Shown one piece after another: positions 44,410-55,840 of a stretch of DNA of 64,000 nt. Numbering within the stretch: the first letter of the stretch is position 1; every line of letters starts with the position of its first letter. Position numbers and translations under genes: made by a program. The notes below the pieces were generated by a model. That model did not search any database. It was not told where the DNA came from and worked only from the letters and a program-made list of their open reading frames with translations. Source of the DNA: Methyloversatilis sp. XJ19-49 (GTDB lineage Bacteria > Pseudomonadota > Gammaproteobacteria > Burkholderiales > Rhodocyclaceae); NCBI RefSeq assembly GCF_024580145.1, contig NZ_JANINI010000003.1, forward strand, positions 124,001 to 188,000, read 5' to 3'.

Positions 44410-45354
44410 TCAGGCGAAGGCCGGCAGCGACGGGCCGTTGTCCGGCAGTGGCATGAACTGGTTCGACACGGCAGCGGGAGCAGGGCGCGAGGCCGCGAAA
44501 TCCGCCCATTCCCAGGCGTCCTGACGCGCCAGCAGTGCATGCAGCAACTGATTGTTCAACGCGTGTCCCGACTTGTGCGCGCTGAAGGCAGCCAGCAGCG
44601 GGTGGCCGATGATGTACAGGTCGCCGATCGCGTCGAGCACCTTGTGCTTCACGAACTCGTCGGCGTAGCGGAGGCCGTCGCTGTTCAGCACCCGGTACTC
44701 ATCCATCACGATCGCGTTGTCGAGACTGCCCCCCTGTGCAAGACCATTCTGGCGCAGATACTCGACTTCGTGCATGAAGCCGAAGGTGCGCGCGCGTGCC
44801 ACGTCATTGACATAGGACTGGTGCGCGAAATCGATCTTGACCTTGGTGCCGGTACGTTCGATCGCCGGATGCCGGAACTCGATCGAAAATTCGAGGCTGA
44901 ACCCCTCATAGGGTTCGAGCTTCGCCCACTTGTCGCCGTCTTTGACTTCGATGGTATCGAGTACGCGGATGAATTTCTTCGGTGCGGCCTGCTCGACCAC
45001 GCCGGCCTGCTGGATCAGGTAGACGAAGGTGGATGCCGAACCATCCATGATGGGTAACTCGGAGGCGTCGACGTCGACGAACAGATTGTCCACGCCGAGG
45101 CCGGCGAGCGCCGACATCAGGTGCTCGACGGTCGATATCGTCGCGCCGCCGCTGCTCAGGCAGGACGCGAGGCGCGTGTCGCCCACCGCGCGTGCATCGG
45201 CGCGTATTTCAACCGGCGGTTCAAGGTCGGTGCGGCGAAAGACGATGCCCGTGTCGACGGGCGCCGGGCGCAGGTCGAGGTTCACCTTCAGTCCCGAATG
45301 CAGACCTACGCCTGTCGCGTGGCTGATTGAGCGGATCGTGCGTTGCCTGATCAT
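44410..45354 (-). CDS. lpxC: LpxC, UDP-3-O-acyl-GlcNAc deacetylase
   Basis: This 314-residue zinc amidase performs the committed step of lipid A synthesis. Motifs: [35 protein letters not shown] with the first zinc histidine, [22 protein letters not shown] with the second histidine and the aspartate, and [12 protein letters not shown] with the catalytic histidine. The start is ATG 45354, as the family expects; the longer frame reaches the ftsZ 3' region. It follows ftsZ, the usual order, with a hairpin in between. Confidence 0.96.
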   Translation of the reverse strand: MIRQRTIRSISHATGVGLHSGLKVNLDLRPAPVDTGIVFRRTDLEPPVEIRADARAVGDTRLASCLSSGGATISTVEHLMSALAGLGVDNLFVDVDASELPIMDGSASTFVYLIQQAGVVEQAAPKKFIRVLDTIEVKDGDKWAKLEPYEGFSLEFSIEFRHPAIERTGTKVKIDFAHQSYVNDVARARTFGFMHEVEYLRQNGLAQGGSLDNAIVMDEYRVLNSDGLRYADEFVKHKVLDAIGDLYIIGHPLLAAFSAHKSGHALNNQLLHALLARQDAWEWADFAASRPAPAAVSNQFMPLPDNGPSLPAFA

Positions 45355-45427
45355 GGCGTGTGGGGATGACCGATTCGAAAACCGGATTTTATCCCAGCTC
45401 GGTGTAATACCCGTGTAACACGACGTT

Positions 45428-45455
45428 TCCGGGCTGCAGCAAGGCTGAGCCCGGA
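45428..45455 (-). terminator. Hairpin between ftsZ and lpxC
   Basis: Arms TCCGGGCT and AGCCCGGA with an inner CAGC/GCTG extension give a stem of about 12 bp and a tiny AAG loop. No T run follows on the minus strand, so it could attenuate, protect the ftsZ 3' end, or act as a factor-dependent terminator rather than end transcription fully. Confidence 0.45.
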
Positions 45456-45469
45456 CTGAAGTCGTCGGT

Positions 45470-46630
45470 TCAGTCTGCCTGCTTGCGCAGGAAGGCCGGG
45501 ATGTCGAGCGTTTCGACGCCGTTGGCGCGCATCGCTTCGACCGCACTGGATGCCGTGCGGCCGCCGCGCCCGCGCATCACGGCCGGGATGTCGAGGTGCG
45601 AGTAATCGGTGCCGTTGCCGGATGCCATGACCATGTCGTCGGTGCCGGTGCGGATGATGGTCATCGGCGGCTTGCTGCTCATCGCGCGCGGTGCGCCGAG
45701 CCCGGTTGCCACGACGGTGACGCGCAGGCGGTCATCCATCGTTTCGTCGAACACGGTGCCGAAGATCACGTGCGCACCTTCGGCCGCGAAGGCGCGCACG
45801 GTTTCCATCGCGTCCTTCACTTCCTTCATCTTCAGCGAGCGGCTGGCGGTGATGTTGACCAGCACGCCACGGGCACCCGACAGCTCGACGCCTTCGAGCA
45901 GCGGGCTGGCGACGGCCTGTTCGGCGGCGATGCGCGCGCGGTCCATGCCGGCCGCTTCGGCCGAACCCATCATGGCGCGACCCATTTCGCCCATCACGGT
46001 GCGCACGTCCTGGAAGTCGACGTTCACCAGACCCGGAATGTTGATGATTTCGGCGATGCCGCCGACGGCGTTGCGCAGCACGTTGTCGGCCGCCTTGAAA
46101 CCATCTTCGAGACTGGCGTCCTCGCCGAGCACTTCCATCAGTTTCTCGTTCAGCACGACGATCAGCGAATCGACATTCTTCGCCAGTTCGTCGATGCCGG
46201 TTTCGGCCGCACGCATGCGGTTCTCGTAATCGAAGGGCTTGGTCACGACAGCGACCGTCAGGATGCCCATTTCCTTCGCGACTTCGGCCACGATCGGCGC
46301 CGCGCCGGTGCCTGTGCCGCCGCCCATGCCGGCGGTGATGAACACCATTTCGGCGCCACGCAGCTGGTCGGCGATGTATTCGCGGTATTCGTCGGCCGCA
46401 CTGCGGCCCACTTCCGGCTTGGCGCCTGCGCCGCGGCCGTTCTTGCCGAGCTGGATCTTGATCGGGGCGAGGCTGCGGTTCAGTGCCATGCCGTCGGTGT
46501 TGGCGGCAATGAATTCAACGCCATTCACACCTTCCCGGATCATGTGGTCGACCGCATTGCCGCCTGCTCCGCCGACGCCGATGACCTTGATCACTGCCCC
46601 CACGGGTTCCTTGTCGAGAATCTCGAACAT
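45470..46630 (-). CDS. ftsZ: Cell division GTPase FtsZ
   Basis: This 386-residue tubulin homologue forms the Z ring. It has [16 protein letters not shown] at the N-terminus, the tubulin signature [48 protein letters not shown], and the T7 loop [11 protein letters not shown]. The variable linker is followed by the conserved C-terminal peptide [12 protein letters not shown], which binds FtsA, ZipA and ZapD. zapD is also encoded in this window. It is the last dcw gene, separated from ftsA by a 158-bp AT-rich region with a dyad. Confidence 0.97.
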   Translation of the reverse strand: MFEILDKEPVGAVIKVIGVGGAGGNAVDHMIREGVNGVEFIAANTDGMALNRSLAPIKIQLGKNGRGAGAKPEVGRSAADEYREYIADQLRGAEMVFITAGMGGGTGTGAAPIVAEVAKEMGILTVAVVTKPFDYENRMRAAETGIDELAKNVDSLIVVLNEKLMEVLGEDASLEDGFKAADNVLRNAVGGIAEIINIPGLVNVDFQDVRTVMGEMGRAMMGSAEAAGMDRARIAAEQAVASPLLEGVELSGARGVLVNITASRSLKMKEVKDAMETVRAFAAEGAHVIFGTVFDETMDDRLRVTVVATGLGAPRAMSSKPPMTIIRTGTDDMVMASGNGTDYSHLDIPAVMRGRGGRTASSAVEAMRANGVETLDIPAFLRKQAD

Positions 46631-46690
46631 ACCGCCTCCTGTCTATACAAAGATGCCTCGAAGCCCGAGGGCTCGCGAGCAGCGAAAAGC

Positions 46691-46740
46691 CGTATACTTG
46701 TGGTGAACCACTACATTTAGTGATTTTTAACAAGTATACG
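46691..46740. promoter_or_regulatory. AT-rich dyad between ftsA and ftsZ
   Basis: A perfect 11-bp inverted repeat, CGTATACTTGT (46691-46701) and ACAAGTATACG (46730-46740), encloses a second small pair, CACTA and TAGTG. It is 60-110 nt before the ftsZ start, within the only long gap of the cluster. An operator or RNA structure controlling ftsZ is plausible. Confidence 0.6.
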
Positions 46741-46788
46741 ACTAAACTTAGTGCAACGCATGACGTAGATGCCGTTTGAGTCGCATTT

Positions 46789-48018
46789 TCAGAAATTTCT
46801 TTCGAACCATGAGCGCATGTTCGCCAGCACCTGGCGAACGTTGCGTCCGTCGCGTGCAACCTGTCCGCGGCGGCGCTGTGAAGCCCCTTCCATGACCAGC
46901 CCGATCGCCGTCGCGTAACGCGGATGGCGCACGACGTCGGCGAGGTTTCCGCTGTACTCGGGCACCCCGATGCGAGCCGGCAGGTGGAACACGTCTTCGG
47001 CCAGATCCGCCATGCCGCGCATGGTCGCGCTGCCGCCGGTCAGCACGATGCCGGATGACAGCAGTTCCTCGTAGCCGCTTCGCCGCAGCTCGGCCTGCAC
47101 CAGTTCGAACAACTCGGATACGCGCGGCTCGATCACGTCGGCGAGCGCCTGTCGCGACATGCGGCGCGGGCCGCGATCGCCGATGCCCGGCACCTCGATC
47201 ATGTCCTCCGCGTCGGCCAGTGCAGACATCGCGACGCCGAAGTGCAGCTTGATGTCTTCGGCTTCGGCCGTCGGGGTGCGCATCGCCATCGCGATGTCGT
47301 TGGTGATCTGGTCGCCGGCGATCGGGATGACCGCCGTGTGGCGGATCGCACCCTGCGTGAAGATGGCGATATCCGTGGTGCCGCCGCCGATGTCGACCAG
47401 ACAGACACCCAGATCCTTTTCGTCCTCGGACAGCGTGGCCTGGCTCGAAGCGAGTGGCTGCAGCACCAGATCGACGACTTCGAGGCCGCAGCGGCGCACG
47501 CACTTGATGATGTTCTGCGCCGCCGACACCGCACCGGTCACGATGTGCACGCGCACTTCGAGTCGCTTGCCGCTCATGCCTATCGGCTCGCGTACGCCGT
47601 CCTGACCGTCGATGATGAATTCCTGGGTCAGCGTATGCAGGATTTCCTGATCGGCCGGTATCGGCATGGCGCGCGCGGTTTCGACCACCCGCTCCAGGTC
47701 CAGCCGGGTCACTTCCTTGTCCTTGATCGCGACGACGCCGTTCGAATTGAAGCTGCGGATGTGGCTGCCGGCGATGCCCGTGAACACTTCGCGCACCTTG
47801 CATTCGGCCATCAGTTCGACTTCCTGGATGACGCGCGAAATCGAATCCACGGTGGCTTCGATATTGACCACTACACCCTTTTTCAGGCCCTGCGATTCCT
47901 GCGAGGCAAGGCCGAGTATGTCGAGTCGGCCATCGGCGCCCAGCTGGGCGATGACGGCCGTGATCTTCGACGTGCCGATGTCGAGTCCGACGATGAGGTC
48001 CTTGCTGTCTCGTGTCAT
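46789..48018 (-). CDS. ftsA: Cell division protein FtsA
   Basis: This 409-residue actin-like ATPase anchors FtsZ to the membrane. The N-terminus LIVGLDIGTSKITAVIAQ is the phosphate-1 motif; FIDGQDGVREPIGMSGKRLEVRVHIVTG lies in domain 1C, the site special to FtsA; VCLVDIGGGTTDIAIFTQGAIRHTAVIPIAGDQITNDIA is phosphate-2; SGIVLTGGSATM is the adenosine motif. The C-terminus carries the short amphipathic membrane helix NMRSWFERNF. It overlaps the ftsQ stop as ATGA. Confidence 0.96.
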   Translation of the reverse strand: MTRDSKDLIVGLDIGTSKITAVIAQLGADGRLDILGLASQESQGLKKGVVVNIEATVDSISRVIQEVELMAECKVREVFTGIAGSHIRSFNSNGVVAIKDKEVTRLDLERVVETARAMPIPADQEILHTLTQEFIIDGQDGVREPIGMSGKRLEVRVHIVTGAVSAAQNIIKCVRRCGLEVVDLVLQPLASSQATLSEDEKDLGVCLVDIGGGTTDIAIFTQGAIRHTAVIPIAGDQITNDIAMAMRTPTAEAEDIKLHFGVAMSALADAEDMIEVPGIGDRGPRRMSRQALADVIEPRVSELFELVQAELRRSGYEELLSSGIVLTGGSATMRGMADLAEDVFHLPARIGVPEYSGNLADVVRHPRYATAIGLVMEGASQRRRGQVARDGRNVRQVLANMRSWFERNF

Positions 48019-48815
48019 GGTCTTTCCTGGGTGGCTGTGCTGCCGGTACGTATTGCGTAGCCGTTGGGGTAACGCAGGTCGGCGTATAGGATCTTCTGGG
48101 CGCCTTCGCGCGACACGGCTGGCTGGGTCGTGACGTAGCGCGTGAGGCGTGTGGCGATCGGCGTCTTGTCGTCATCGCGACCCAGTTCGATGCGCGAGCC
48201 GTCATCGAGCAACAACTGCCAGGCTTCGCGGCGGGTCAGGGCCATCTTGTCGATCCGGCGCTGCAGCGGTGACAGCGTTGCGCTCCATTCGAGGTGCCGT
48301 TGCAACATCGTCGATGCCTGTTCGTCCGGGCCGATGAACAGTGGCAGCGTGCGGTCGTGATCAGCCGCGAACAGTTCGCCCTGCGTATTCACCATGCGCG
48401 CTGGCGTGTTGTCCGGCACCCACCAGCGTGCGACCGCCCGGTGCTCTTCGAGCTCGACCTCGATGAAGCCGGGCCAGACGCGTCGCACCGCTGCGTTGCG
48501 CACCCAGGGCAGCTGTTCGAACACCTCGCGCGCGCGCTCGATGTCGGTGGTCAGGAAATTGCCGTTCACCGCGCGCCGTGCTGCATCCTCGATCTGGGCA
48601 GTGGTCAGGTGAGCGGGCGCACGGTCCAGCGTGACGGCCTGCAGCGGCAGCAGCGGCAGTCGGGTGACACCGAGCACCAGCGCGTAGATCAGCGCCGCTC
48701 CGGCCAGCAGGAGTATGCAGTCGGCAATCATCGTGAGCGCGCGCGGACTGTCCCACAGCCCGCCCTCGTCGGCCGGAGCGCCGGGTTTGCGTCGCGCGGG
48801 GGCTCCTCTAGCCAA
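48015..48815 (-). CDS. ftsQ: Divisome protein FtsQ
   Basis: The product is about 266 residues if the start is TTG 48815, which overlaps the ddlB stop; upstream in-frame codons run further into ddlB and are less likely. A cytoplasmic tail precedes one membrane span ([23 protein letters not shown]). A POTRA-type domain follows ([79 protein letters not shown]), and then the FtsQ beta domain. FtsQ recruits FtsL-FtsB. Start assignment is the main uncertainty. Confidence 0.9.
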   Translation of the reverse strand: MARGAPARRKPGAPADEGGLWDSPRALTMIADCILLLAGAALIYALVLGVTRLPLLPLQAVTLDRAPAHLTTAQIEDAARRAVNGNFLTTDIERAREVFEQLPWVRNAAVRRVWPGFIEVELEEHRAVARWWVPDNTPARMVNTQGELFAADHDRTLPLFIGPDEQASTMLQRHLEWSATLSPLQRRIDKMALTRREAWQLLLDDGSRIELGRDDDKTPIATRLTRYVTTQPAVSREGAQKILYADLRYPNGYAIRTGSTATQERP

Positions 48816-49734
48816 GACGTGCCGACTCCAGGATGCGCAGGCACAGTTCACCGAACTCGATGCCGACGGCCCGCGCAGCCATCGGCACCAGCGAATGCGA
48901 TGTCATGCCGGGCGAGGTGTTGATTTCGAGCAGCCAGGGCTTGCCGTCCTGTCCCAGCATCAGATCCGCACGGCCCCAGCCGCGGCAGTCGATGAGGCGC
49001 GCTGCGCGCATCACCAGCGCCTGTATGTCCTGTTCGAGCTCCTCGCCCAGTCCGCTCGGGCAGTGGTACTTCACTTCATCGGTGAAGTACTTGTTCTGGT
49101 AGTCGTAGTTGCCGCGCGGCGCTTCGATGCGGATCAGCGGCAGCGCCAGTTCGCCGAGAAAGGGTGCGGTCAGCTCCTGGCCGGAGATGAACTGCTCGGC
49201 CAGCACCAGCGGGTCGCAGCGGGCGGCGGTTTCATAGGCGGCGGGCAGTTCCGCCAGCGTGTTCACGCGGGTCGCTCCGACACTCGATCCTTCGCGCGCC
49301 GGCTTGACGAACAGCGGCAGCCCGAGCTCGGCCGCGACGGCTGCAAAGTCGCTGCCGGCGTGCAGCAGCTTGTAGCGCGGTGTCGGCAAACCGGCCGACA
49401 GCCACACCATCTTGGTGCGCCACTTGTCCATGCCGATGGCGGACGCCATCACGCCGCTGCCGGTGTATGGAATGCCGAGGCATTCGAGCGCGCCCTGGAT
49501 CGTGCCGTCCTCGCCGCCGCGGCCGTGCAGCGCGATGAATGCGCGTTGGAAGCCATCGCGCTTCAGTTCCCACAGATCGCGTTCGGCCGGGTCGAAGGCG
49601 TGCGCATCCACGCCCTGCTCGCACAGCGCCGCGAGCACTGCACTGCCGGACATGATGGAAATGTCGCGTTCGGCGGAACGTCCGCCGAACAGCACGGCGA
49701 CCTTGCCGAGCGACTGTGGAGTGGGGGTACTCAT
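48808..49734 (-). CDS. ddlB: D-alanine--D-alanine ligase DdlB
   Basis: This 308-residue ATP-grasp ligase makes D-Ala-D-Ala for the murein stem peptide. Motifs: [85 protein letters not shown], and the C-terminal [31 protein letters not shown]. The gene overlaps murC by 4 nt and ftsQ by 8 nt. The order murC-ddlB-ftsQ without murB is the common betaproteobacterial arrangement. Confidence 0.96.
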   Translation of the reverse strand: MSTPTPQSLGKVAVLFGGRSAERDISIMSGSAVLAALCEQGVDAHAFDPAERDLWELKRDGFQRAFIALHGRGGEDGTIQGALECLGIPYTGSGVMASAIGMDKWRTKMVWLSAGLPTPRYKLLHAGSDFAAVAAELGLPLFVKPAREGSSVGATRVNTLAELPAAYETAARCDPLVLAEQFISGQELTAPFLGELALPLIRIEAPRGNYDYQNKYFTDEVKYHCPSGLGEELEQDIQALVMRAARLIDCRGWGRADLMLGQDGKPWLLEINTSPGMTSHSLVPMAARAVGIEFGELCLRILESARLG

Positions 49735-51131
49735 GTGCGGTTCTGATCCTGTGCAAATTTGGAGGGCAATTGCCCGATTGAGCCGGCGCCCATGCCGACC
49801 ACGACATCGCCGTCGCGCACCGTGTCGAGCAGCGTCTGCGGCAGTTCGGCGATGTCCTCGACGAACACCGGCTCGACCTTGCCGGCGACGCGCAGCGCGC
49901 GCGCCAGCGCACGGCCGTCGGCAGCGACGATGGGAGATTCACCTGCGGCGTACACCTCCGTCAGCACCACCGCGTCGGCACCCGACAGCACGCGCACGAA
50001 GTCCTCGAAGCAGTCGCGGGTGCGTGTATAGCGGTGCGGCTGGAAGGCCAGCACGATGCGCCGGCCGGGATAGGCGCCGCGCGCGGCGTCCAGTGTTGCG
50101 GCCATCTCGACCGGGTGATGGCCGTAGTCGTCCACCAGCGTGAAGTGACCACCGGCAGGCAATGCGATTTCGCCATGACGCGTGAAGCGACGGCCAACGC
50201 CCTTGAATTCCGACAGTGCGCGTGCGATGTCTTCATCCGGCACGCCGACTTCGTTTGCCACGGCGATTGCCGCGAGGGCGTTGCGCACGTTGTGCAGGCC
50301 GGGCAGGTTCAGTTCGACCGGAATGCGCGTCGTCGTGCCATTGATGCGCACCGCGTCGAACAGCATCCGCGTGCCGTCGGCGCGCACGTTTTCGGCGCGC
50401 ACCTGGGCGGCCGGATCGAGGCCGTAGCGGATGATCTGCTTGGGCACCTGCGGCATGATTTCGCGCACATTCGCGTCGTCCACGCAGAGCACGGCCACGC
50501 CGTAGAAGGGCAGCCGGTTGAGAAAATCGACGAAGGCCTGCTTCAGTTTCGAGAAGTCGTGGCCATAGGTGTCCATGTGATCGGCATCGATATTGGTGAC
50601 CACCGACACCACCGGCGAAAGGAACAGGAAGGACGCATCCGATTCGTCGGCTTCGGCGACCAGGAATTCGCCGGTGCCGAGCCGGGCGTTGGCACCGGCC
50701 GAATTCAGGCGGCCGCCGATGACGAAGGTCGGGTCCAGTCCGCCTTCTGCCAGACAGCTTGCGATCAGCGATGTGGTGGTGGTCTTGCCGTGCGTGCCGG
50801 CCACCGCAACGCCCTGCTTGATGCGCATCAGCTCGGCCAGCATCTGCGCGCGCGGCACCACCGGAATGCGCCGTTCGCGCGCGCTGACCACCTCAGGGTT
50901 GTCGGCGCTGACAGCGGTCGAGGTGACTACCGCGTCAGCGCCGGTGATGTTGTGCGCCGCATGGCCCTGCACCACCCGGGCACCCAGGCTGGCCAGCCGG
51001 CGCGTCACCGCGTTGTCGGCCAGGTCCGAGCCGCTGACGACATAGCCCTGATTGAGCAGCACTTCGGCGATGCCGCTCATCCCGGAGCCACCGATGCCGA
51101 TGAAATGGATGTGACTGATCTTGTGTTTCAT
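49731..51131 (-). CDS. murC: UDP-MurNAc--L-alanine ligase MurC
   Basis: This 466-residue Mur ligase adds L-alanine to UDP-MurNAc. The start ATG 51131 gives [30 protein letters not shown], the UDP-binding glycine loop. [19 protein letters not shown] is the P-loop, [32 protein letters not shown] the metal region, and [16 protein letters not shown] the catalytic HHP region. The longer in-frame reading before the start is the antisense of murG and was rejected. It overlaps murG and ddlB by 4 nt each. Confidence 0.96.
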   Translation of the reverse strand: MKHKISHIHFIGIGGSGMSGIAEVLLNQGYVVSGSDLADNAVTRRLASLGARVVQGHAAHNITGADAVVTSTAVSADNPEVVSARERRIPVVPRAQMLAELMRIKQGVAVAGTHGKTTTTSLIASCLAEGGLDPTFVIGGRLNSAGANARLGTGEFLVAEADESDASFLFLSPVVSVVTNIDADHMDTYGHDFSKLKQAFVDFLNRLPFYGVAVLCVDDANVREIMPQVPKQIIRYGLDPAAQVRAENVRADGTRMLFDAVRINGTTTRIPVELNLPGLHNVRNALAAIAVANEVGVPDEDIARALSEFKGVGRRFTRHGEIALPAGGHFTLVDDYGHHPVEMAATLDAARGAYPGRRIVLAFQPHRYTRTRDCFEDFVRVLSGADAVVLTEVYAAGESPIVAADGRALARALRVAGKVEPVFVEDIAELPQTLLDTVRDGDVVVGMGAGSIGQLPSKFAQDQNRT

Positions 51132-52201
51132 GTCGGGTCCTTGCGCGCGATGGCGGCGCAGATGTCGGCCACTTCGGCTGCCGCGCCGGGGCGCGCCAGC
51201 GCGCGCGCGCGCTGCGCCATGTCGAGCAGTCGCGTGCGATCGAGCGAGCCGAGCAGGGCGGCCAGCGATGTCGCGTCGAGTTCGGTCTGCGGCAGCAGCA
51301 GCGCTGCGCCCGCGTCGGCGAGGAATCGGGCGTTGCCGGTCTGGTGATCGTCGACGGCGTGCGGGAAGGGCACCAGCACCGACGCAACACCGGCAGCGGC
51401 GAGTTCGGCCACGGTCAATGCGCCGGCACGACAGATGACCAGATCGGCGCCGGCGTAGGCAGCGGCCATGTCCTGGATGAAAGGCGCGAGCGTGCCGGTC
51501 ACGCCCGCCTTTTCGTACGCGGCTTCGAGTGCCGGCATGTTCTTCTCGCCCGCCTGATGCACGACCTGCGGTCGCGCGACTTCGGACAGCAGCGCCAACG
51601 CCTGCGGCACGGCGTCGTTCAGCGCCTGCGCCCCCAGACTGCCGCCGACGACCAGCAGCTTCAGCGGGCCGCGGCGAGTGGCGAATCGCACGGCCGGATC
51701 GGGCAGGGCGGCGATGTCCGCACGCACCGGATTGCCGGTCCAGTCGGCGCCCGACAGCGCCTTCGGAAAACCTGCGAGCACGCGGTCGGCCACTTTCGCG
51801 AGCACGCGATTGGCCAGTCCGGCGACTGAATTCTGTTCGTGCAGCACGAGGGGCGTGCCGCGCAGCGCGGCCATCATGCCGCCGGGAAAGCTGACGTACC
51901 CGCCGAGGCCCAGCACGACCTGCGGCCTGACGCGACCGAGCACGCCGAGCGCCTGCCAGAAGCCGCGCAGCAGATTGAGCGGCAGCAACAGCTTGCGCAG
52001 CACGCCCTTGCCGCGCAGTGCGCCGAAGCGGATCGACTGCAGTTCGTAGCCGCGCGGCGGCACGATGCGGCCCTCCATGCCGTCGGCGTTGCCCAGCCAC
52101 ACGACACGCCAGCCGCGGCTGCGCAATTCGTCCGCCACCGCCAGACCGGGGTAGATGTGGCCGCCGGTGCCGCCCGCCATGATGAGTGCCGTGCTGCTCA
52201 T
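51128..52201 (-). CDS. murG: Lipid II synthase MurG
   Basis: This 357-residue GT-B glycosyltransferase adds GlcNAc to lipid I on the inner face of the membrane. Start ATG 52201 gives [30 protein letters not shown] with the glycine-rich G-G-T-G-G-H motif. [42 protein letters not shown] is next, then [21 protein letters not shown], and [12 protein letters not shown] with [21 protein letters not shown] in the donor site. The longer reading overlaps ftsW and was rejected. Confidence 0.96.
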   Translation of the reverse strand: MSSTALIMAGGTGGHIYPGLAVADELRSRGWRVVWLGNADGMEGRIVPPRGYELQSIRFGALRGKGVLRKLLLPLNLLRGFWQALGVLGRVRPQVVLGLGGYVSFPGGMMAALRGTPLVLHEQNSVAGLANRVLAKVADRVLAGFPKALSGADWTGNPVRADIAALPDPAVRFATRRGPLKLLVVGGSLGAQALNDAVPQALALLSEVARPQVVHQAGEKNMPALEAAYEKAGVTGTLAPFIQDMAAAYAGADLVICRAGALTVAELAAAGVASVLVPFPHAVDDHQTGNARFLADAGAALLLPQTELDATSLAALLGSLDRTRLLDMAQRARALARPGAAAEVADICAAIARKDPT

Positions 52202-53361
52202 CGCCGGTTCTCCCAGTCGATGCGCAGCAGGATGGCCAGCGCGATGCAATTGACCAGGATGCCCGAGCCGCCGTAGCTCATCAGCGGCAGCGTCAGGCCC
52301 TTGGTCGGCAGGATGCCGACGTTCACGCCCATGTTGATGAAGGCCTGCACGCCGAACCAGATGCCCACACCCTGCGCGACCAGGCCGGCGTAGGCGCGCT
52401 CGAGCAGCAGTGCGCGCCGGCCGATCGCGAAGGCGCGATGCACCACGAGGGCGAACAATGCGATCACCGTCGCCACGCCGACGAGCCCGAGTTCTTCGCC
52501 GATCACCGCCAGCAGGAAGTCGGTATGCGCCTCCGGCAGGTAGAACAGTTTTTCGACGCTGCCGCCCAGCCCGACGCCGAACCACTCGCCGCGGCCGAAG
52601 GCTATCAACGAATGCGTGAGCTGATAGCCCTTGCCCAGCGGGTCGTTGTTGAACGGATCGAGGAAGGCGATGAAGCGCCCCCAGCGAAGCTCGTTGAAGC
52701 GGATCAGCGTCGCGAAGCCGATGATCGCCACCAGTCCGAGCGAAAAGAACAGCTTGCCATTGATGCCGCCGAGGAAAAGCATGCCGAAGGCGATCAGCAC
52801 GATGACCACGAAGGCGCCGTAATCCGGCTCGGCGACCAGCAGCGCGCCGACCAGCAGGATGACCAGCGCCATCGGCACGAAGGCGCGCCGGAACGAGCCC
52901 ATCTCGGGCAGCCGGCGCACGATGTAGCTGGCGGCATACAGCACGGTGAACAGCTTCACCAGCTCGGAAGGCTGGATGTTCACCGGGCCGAGATTGATCC
53001 AGCGACGCGAATTGTTCACCACACTGCCGATGCCGGGGATCAGCACCAGCACCAGCAGCACGATGCCGCCGAGAAACAGCCACATCGACCATGCCTGCCA
53101 GGTGCGCACCGGTACCTGAAAGGCCATCAGCGCCGCCACGCCACCGATGGCGAGGAATACCGCCTGGCGGATCAGGAAGAAGTCAGACCGGTTGCCGGTG
53201 AAGCGGCTGCTGTCGGCGACCGCGATCGACGCCGAATACACCATGACGAGACCGATCAGCAGCAGCGCGACCGCCGGCCACAGCAGCCACGGGTCGAGTT
53301 CGGCCGGGCGCGGTCCGCTGCCCGGCAGGCGGTGCCCGTCGAGTCGCATGCTGCTGCTCAT
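52198..53361 (-). CDS. ftsW: Septal lipid II polymerase FtsW
   Basis: This 387-residue SEDS protein polymerises glycan at the septum with FtsI. About ten spans are visible. The ATG ([10 protein letters not shown]) is followed by [21 protein letters not shown]. Conserved pieces are [28 protein letters not shown]-type [76 protein letters not shown], and [23 protein letters not shown]. Overlaps murD and murG by 4 nt each. Confidence 0.95.
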   Translation of the reverse strand: MSSSMRLDGHRLPGSGPRPAELDPWLLWPAVALLLIGLVMVYSASIAVADSSRFTGNRSDFFLIRQAVFLAIGGVAALMAFQVPVRTWQAWSMWLFLGGIVLLVLVLIPGIGSVVNNSRRWINLGPVNIQPSELVKLFTVLYAASYIVRRLPEMGSFRRAFVPMALVILLVGALLVAEPDYGAFVVIVLIAFGMLFLGGINGKLFFSLGLVAIIGFATLIRFNELRWGRFIAFLDPFNNDPLGKGYQLTHSLIAFGRGEWFGVGLGGSVEKLFYLPEAHTDFLLAVIGEELGLVGVATVIALFALVVHRAFAIGRRALLLERAYAGLVAQGVGIWFGVQAFINMGVNVGILPTKGLTLPLMSYGGSGILVNCIALAILLRIDWENRR

Positions 53362-54752
53362 GAATGCACTCCCTGCCGCGTGGCGAGGCGGCGTGCTTCA
53401 GCGATGAATACCTCGGCGCGATGCGCGTAATTGCGGAACATGTCGAGGCTGGCGCAGGCCGGCGACAGCAGCACGGCGTCGCCCGGTTGTGCAGCGTCGA
53501 AGGCGGCGCGGGTAGCTTCCTCCAGCGTGGCGAAAGCGTGGTGCGCCACCGCATGTGCCGCCAGCACCGATGCGATGGCGGGCGCGTCGCGGCCGATCAG
53601 CGCGCAGAACCTTGCGTGGCGCGCGCATACCGGCCCAAGCGGCGCGAAGTCCTGCCCTTTGCCGTCGCCGCCGAGAATGATGTTCAGCGGACGGCCCAGT
53701 CCTTCGATCGCAGCGACCGTGGCGCCGACATTGGTGCCCTTGGAATCGTCGATGAAGCGGATGCCGTCGATGTCCAGTACCGTTTCAACGCGGTGCGGCA
53801 GGCCGGCGAAATCCTTCAGCGCTGCGATGCAGCGGTCGGTCGGCAGGCCGATCGCTTCGCACAGCGCAAGCGCGGCCAGCGCGTTGTGTGCGTTGTGGCG
53901 ACCGGAAAGTTTCATCTCGTCGAGGGCCAGCAGTGGCCGGGTGCCGCGCATCAGACGCACGCTGCCGTCGAGGGCGCTCAACCCGTAGTCTTCGCCCGCG
54001 GGGGCGCCGTCGCCGAAGTGGATCGAACGCGCGTCGTCGCGTTGCATCGCGCCGACATGACTGTCGTCGCGGTTCAGCACCTGCACTGTGTGCGTACCGA
54101 AGATGCGTGCCTTGGCCGCAGCGTAGGCGGCCATGCCCTCGGGGTGACGATCGAGGTGGTCCTGCGTCACGTTGAGCACGGTGGCCGCGTCGGCATCCAG
54201 CGTGTCGGTGGTTTCGAGCTGGAAGCTCGACAGCTCGAGCACCCACACGTCGGGCACGATGCCCTCGTCGAGCACACGCATCAGCGCGTCGAGCGCCGCC
54301 GGGGAAATGTTGCCGGCCACCTCGGTGCGCAGGCCGCAGGCGCGGCACAGCGCGCCGGTCAGCGCGGTGGTGGTCGTCTTGCCATTGGTGCCGGTGATCG
54401 CGATCACCTTCGTGCGTTCGCGCCAGCCCAGCGCGCGCAGCGCGCGCGCGAACAGCTCGATTTCGCCGACCACCTCGATGCCGCGGCGGGTCGCCTCCAG
54501 CACCAGCGGTTCGTGCGGCGCCAGCCCGGGCGACAGGGCGAGCAGCGCGATGTCGTCGAGCAGGCTGTCATCGAACGGGCCGCAATGCAGTTCGGCACCC
54601 GGGATGTCGCGTGCCAGCGCATCCATGCCGGGCGGCGCGGCGCGGCTGTCGGCCACGCGCAGCACGGCGCCCTGGCGCCCGCACCAGCGCGCCATGGCCA
54701 GCCCGGATTCACCGAGGCCGAGGACGAGGATGTGGGTTCCGAGAAGGCTCAT
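53358..54752 (-). CDS. murD: UDP-MurNAc-L-Ala--D-glutamate ligase MurD
   Basis: This 464-residue Mur ligase adds D-glutamate. From ATG 54752: [28 protein letters not shown], the UDP-site glycine loop; [26 protein letters not shown], the P-loop; [47 protein letters not shown]; and [37 protein letters not shown]. The chosen start overlaps the mraY stop (ATGA). The in-frame extension upstream is mraY read in another frame. Confidence 0.96.
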   Translation of the reverse strand: MSLLGTHILVLGLGESGLAMARWCGRQGAVLRVADSRAAPPGMDALARDIPGAELHCGPFDDSLLDDIALLALSPGLAPHEPLVLEATRRGIEVVGEIELFARALRALGWRERTKVIAITGTNGKTTTTALTGALCRACGLRTEVAGNISPAALDALMRVLDEGIVPDVWVLELSSFQLETTDTLDADAATVLNVTQDHLDRHPEGMAAYAAAKARIFGTHTVQVLNRDDSHVGAMQRDDARSIHFGDGAPAGEDYGLSALDGSVRLMRGTRPLLALDEMKLSGRHNAHNALAALALCEAIGLPTDRCIAALKDFAGLPHRVETVLDIDGIRFIDDSKGTNVGATVAAIEGLGRPLNIILGGDGKGQDFAPLGPVCARHARFCALIGRDAPAIASVLAAHAVAHHAFATLEEATRAAFDAAQPGDAVLLSPACASLDMFRNYAHRAEVFIAEARRLATRQGVHS

Positions 54753-55840
54753 CAGCGCAGCTTCAGGGTCGAGAGGCCGAACAGCACGAGCATCAATGTG
54801 ATGATCCAGAAGCGCACGACCACCTGCGTTTCCTTCCATCCGCCCAGTTCGTAATGGTGGTGCAGCGGTGCCATGCGGAAGATGCGCTTGCCGCCGGACC
54901 ACTTGAAGTACAGCACCTGGATCATCACCGACAGCGTTTCGGCGACGAACAGGCCGCCCATGATGAACAGCACGATTTCCTGCCGCACGACCACGGCCAC
55001 GGTGCCGAGCGCGGCACCCAGCGCCAGTGCGCCGACGTCGCCCATGAACACTTCCGCCGGATAGGCGTTGAACCACAGGAAGCCCAGGCCGGCGCCGCAC
55101 AGCGCGCCGCAGAAGATGGCCAGTTCGCCGGCGCCAGGGATGAAGGGCACCCCGAGGTAGCGCGAAAACACTGCGTTGCCGGCGACGTAGGCGAAGATGG
55201 CCAGCGCGCCGCTGACCATGACGGCCGGCATCGTGGCCAGTCCGTCGAGGCCGTCGGTCAGGTTCACCGCATGGCTGGTACCGACGATGACCAGATAGGT
55301 CAGCACCATGAACCCGAAGGCGCCCAGAGGGTAGGCGACCGATTTGAAGAACGGCACGATGAGGTCGAGCTGGGCCGGAACCTGCGGCGTCAGCCCGAGG
55401 TAGACCGCGGCACCGGCGGCGAAGATGGACGACCAGAAGAACTTGGCGCGCGCCGACAGGCCCTTGGGATTGCGATGCACCACCTTGCGCCAGTCATCCA
55501 CCCAGCCGACGGCGCCGAAGCCCAGCGTGACGATGAGCACCACCCAGATGTAGCGGTTAGACAGGTCGGCCCACAGCAACGTGGTCAGGCCGAGCGAAAT
55601 CAGGATCAGTGCGCCGCCCATGGTGGGCGTGCCGGCCTTGGTCAGGTGCGACTTCGGTCCGTCGTCGCGCACCGACTGGCCGATCTTGTATTCGGTCAGC
55701 TTGCGGATGAGCAGCGGACCGAAAGTCCAGCAGATCGCCAGCGAGGTCATCATGGCCAGCACCGCGCGCAACGTGATGTAGTTAAACACGTTGAAGGCGC
55801 GGATGTCCTGGGCCAGCCAGCGGGTCAGTTCAAGCAGCAT
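54752..55840 (-). CDS. mraY: MraY, phospho-MurNAc-pentapeptide transferase
   Basis: This 362-residue, ten-span enzyme makes lipid I from undecaprenyl phosphate. Marker segments: [51 protein letters not shown] with the catalytic [23 protein letters not shown] with [29 protein letters not shown], and the histidine-rich [22 protein letters not shown]. Start ATG 55840 overlaps the murF 3' end by 11 nt, so it is coupled. Confidence 0.96.
   Translation of the reverse strand: MLLELTRWLAQDIRAFNVFNYITLRAVLAMMTSLAICWTFGPLLIRKLTEYKIGQSVRDDGPKSHLTKAGTPTMGGALILISLGLTTLLWADLSNRYIWVVLIVTLGFGAVGWVDDWRKVVHRNPKGLSARAKFFWSSIFAAGAAVYLGLTPQVPAQLDLIVPFFKSVAYPLGAFGFMVLTYLVIVGTSHAVNLTDGLDGLATMPAVMVSGALAIFAYVAGNAVFSRYLGVPFIPGAGELAIFCGALCGAGLGFLWFNAYPAEVFMGDVGALALGAALGTVAVVVRQEIVLFIMGGLFVAETLSVMIQVLYFKWSGGKRIFRMAPLHHHYELGGWKETQVVVRFWIITLMLVLFGLSTLKLR

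Noticed and set aside
51132-52100. Longer murC reading with about 320 extra arginine-rich residues
   Set aside because: This is murG read in another frame; the canonical MurC start with its glycine loop is at 51131.
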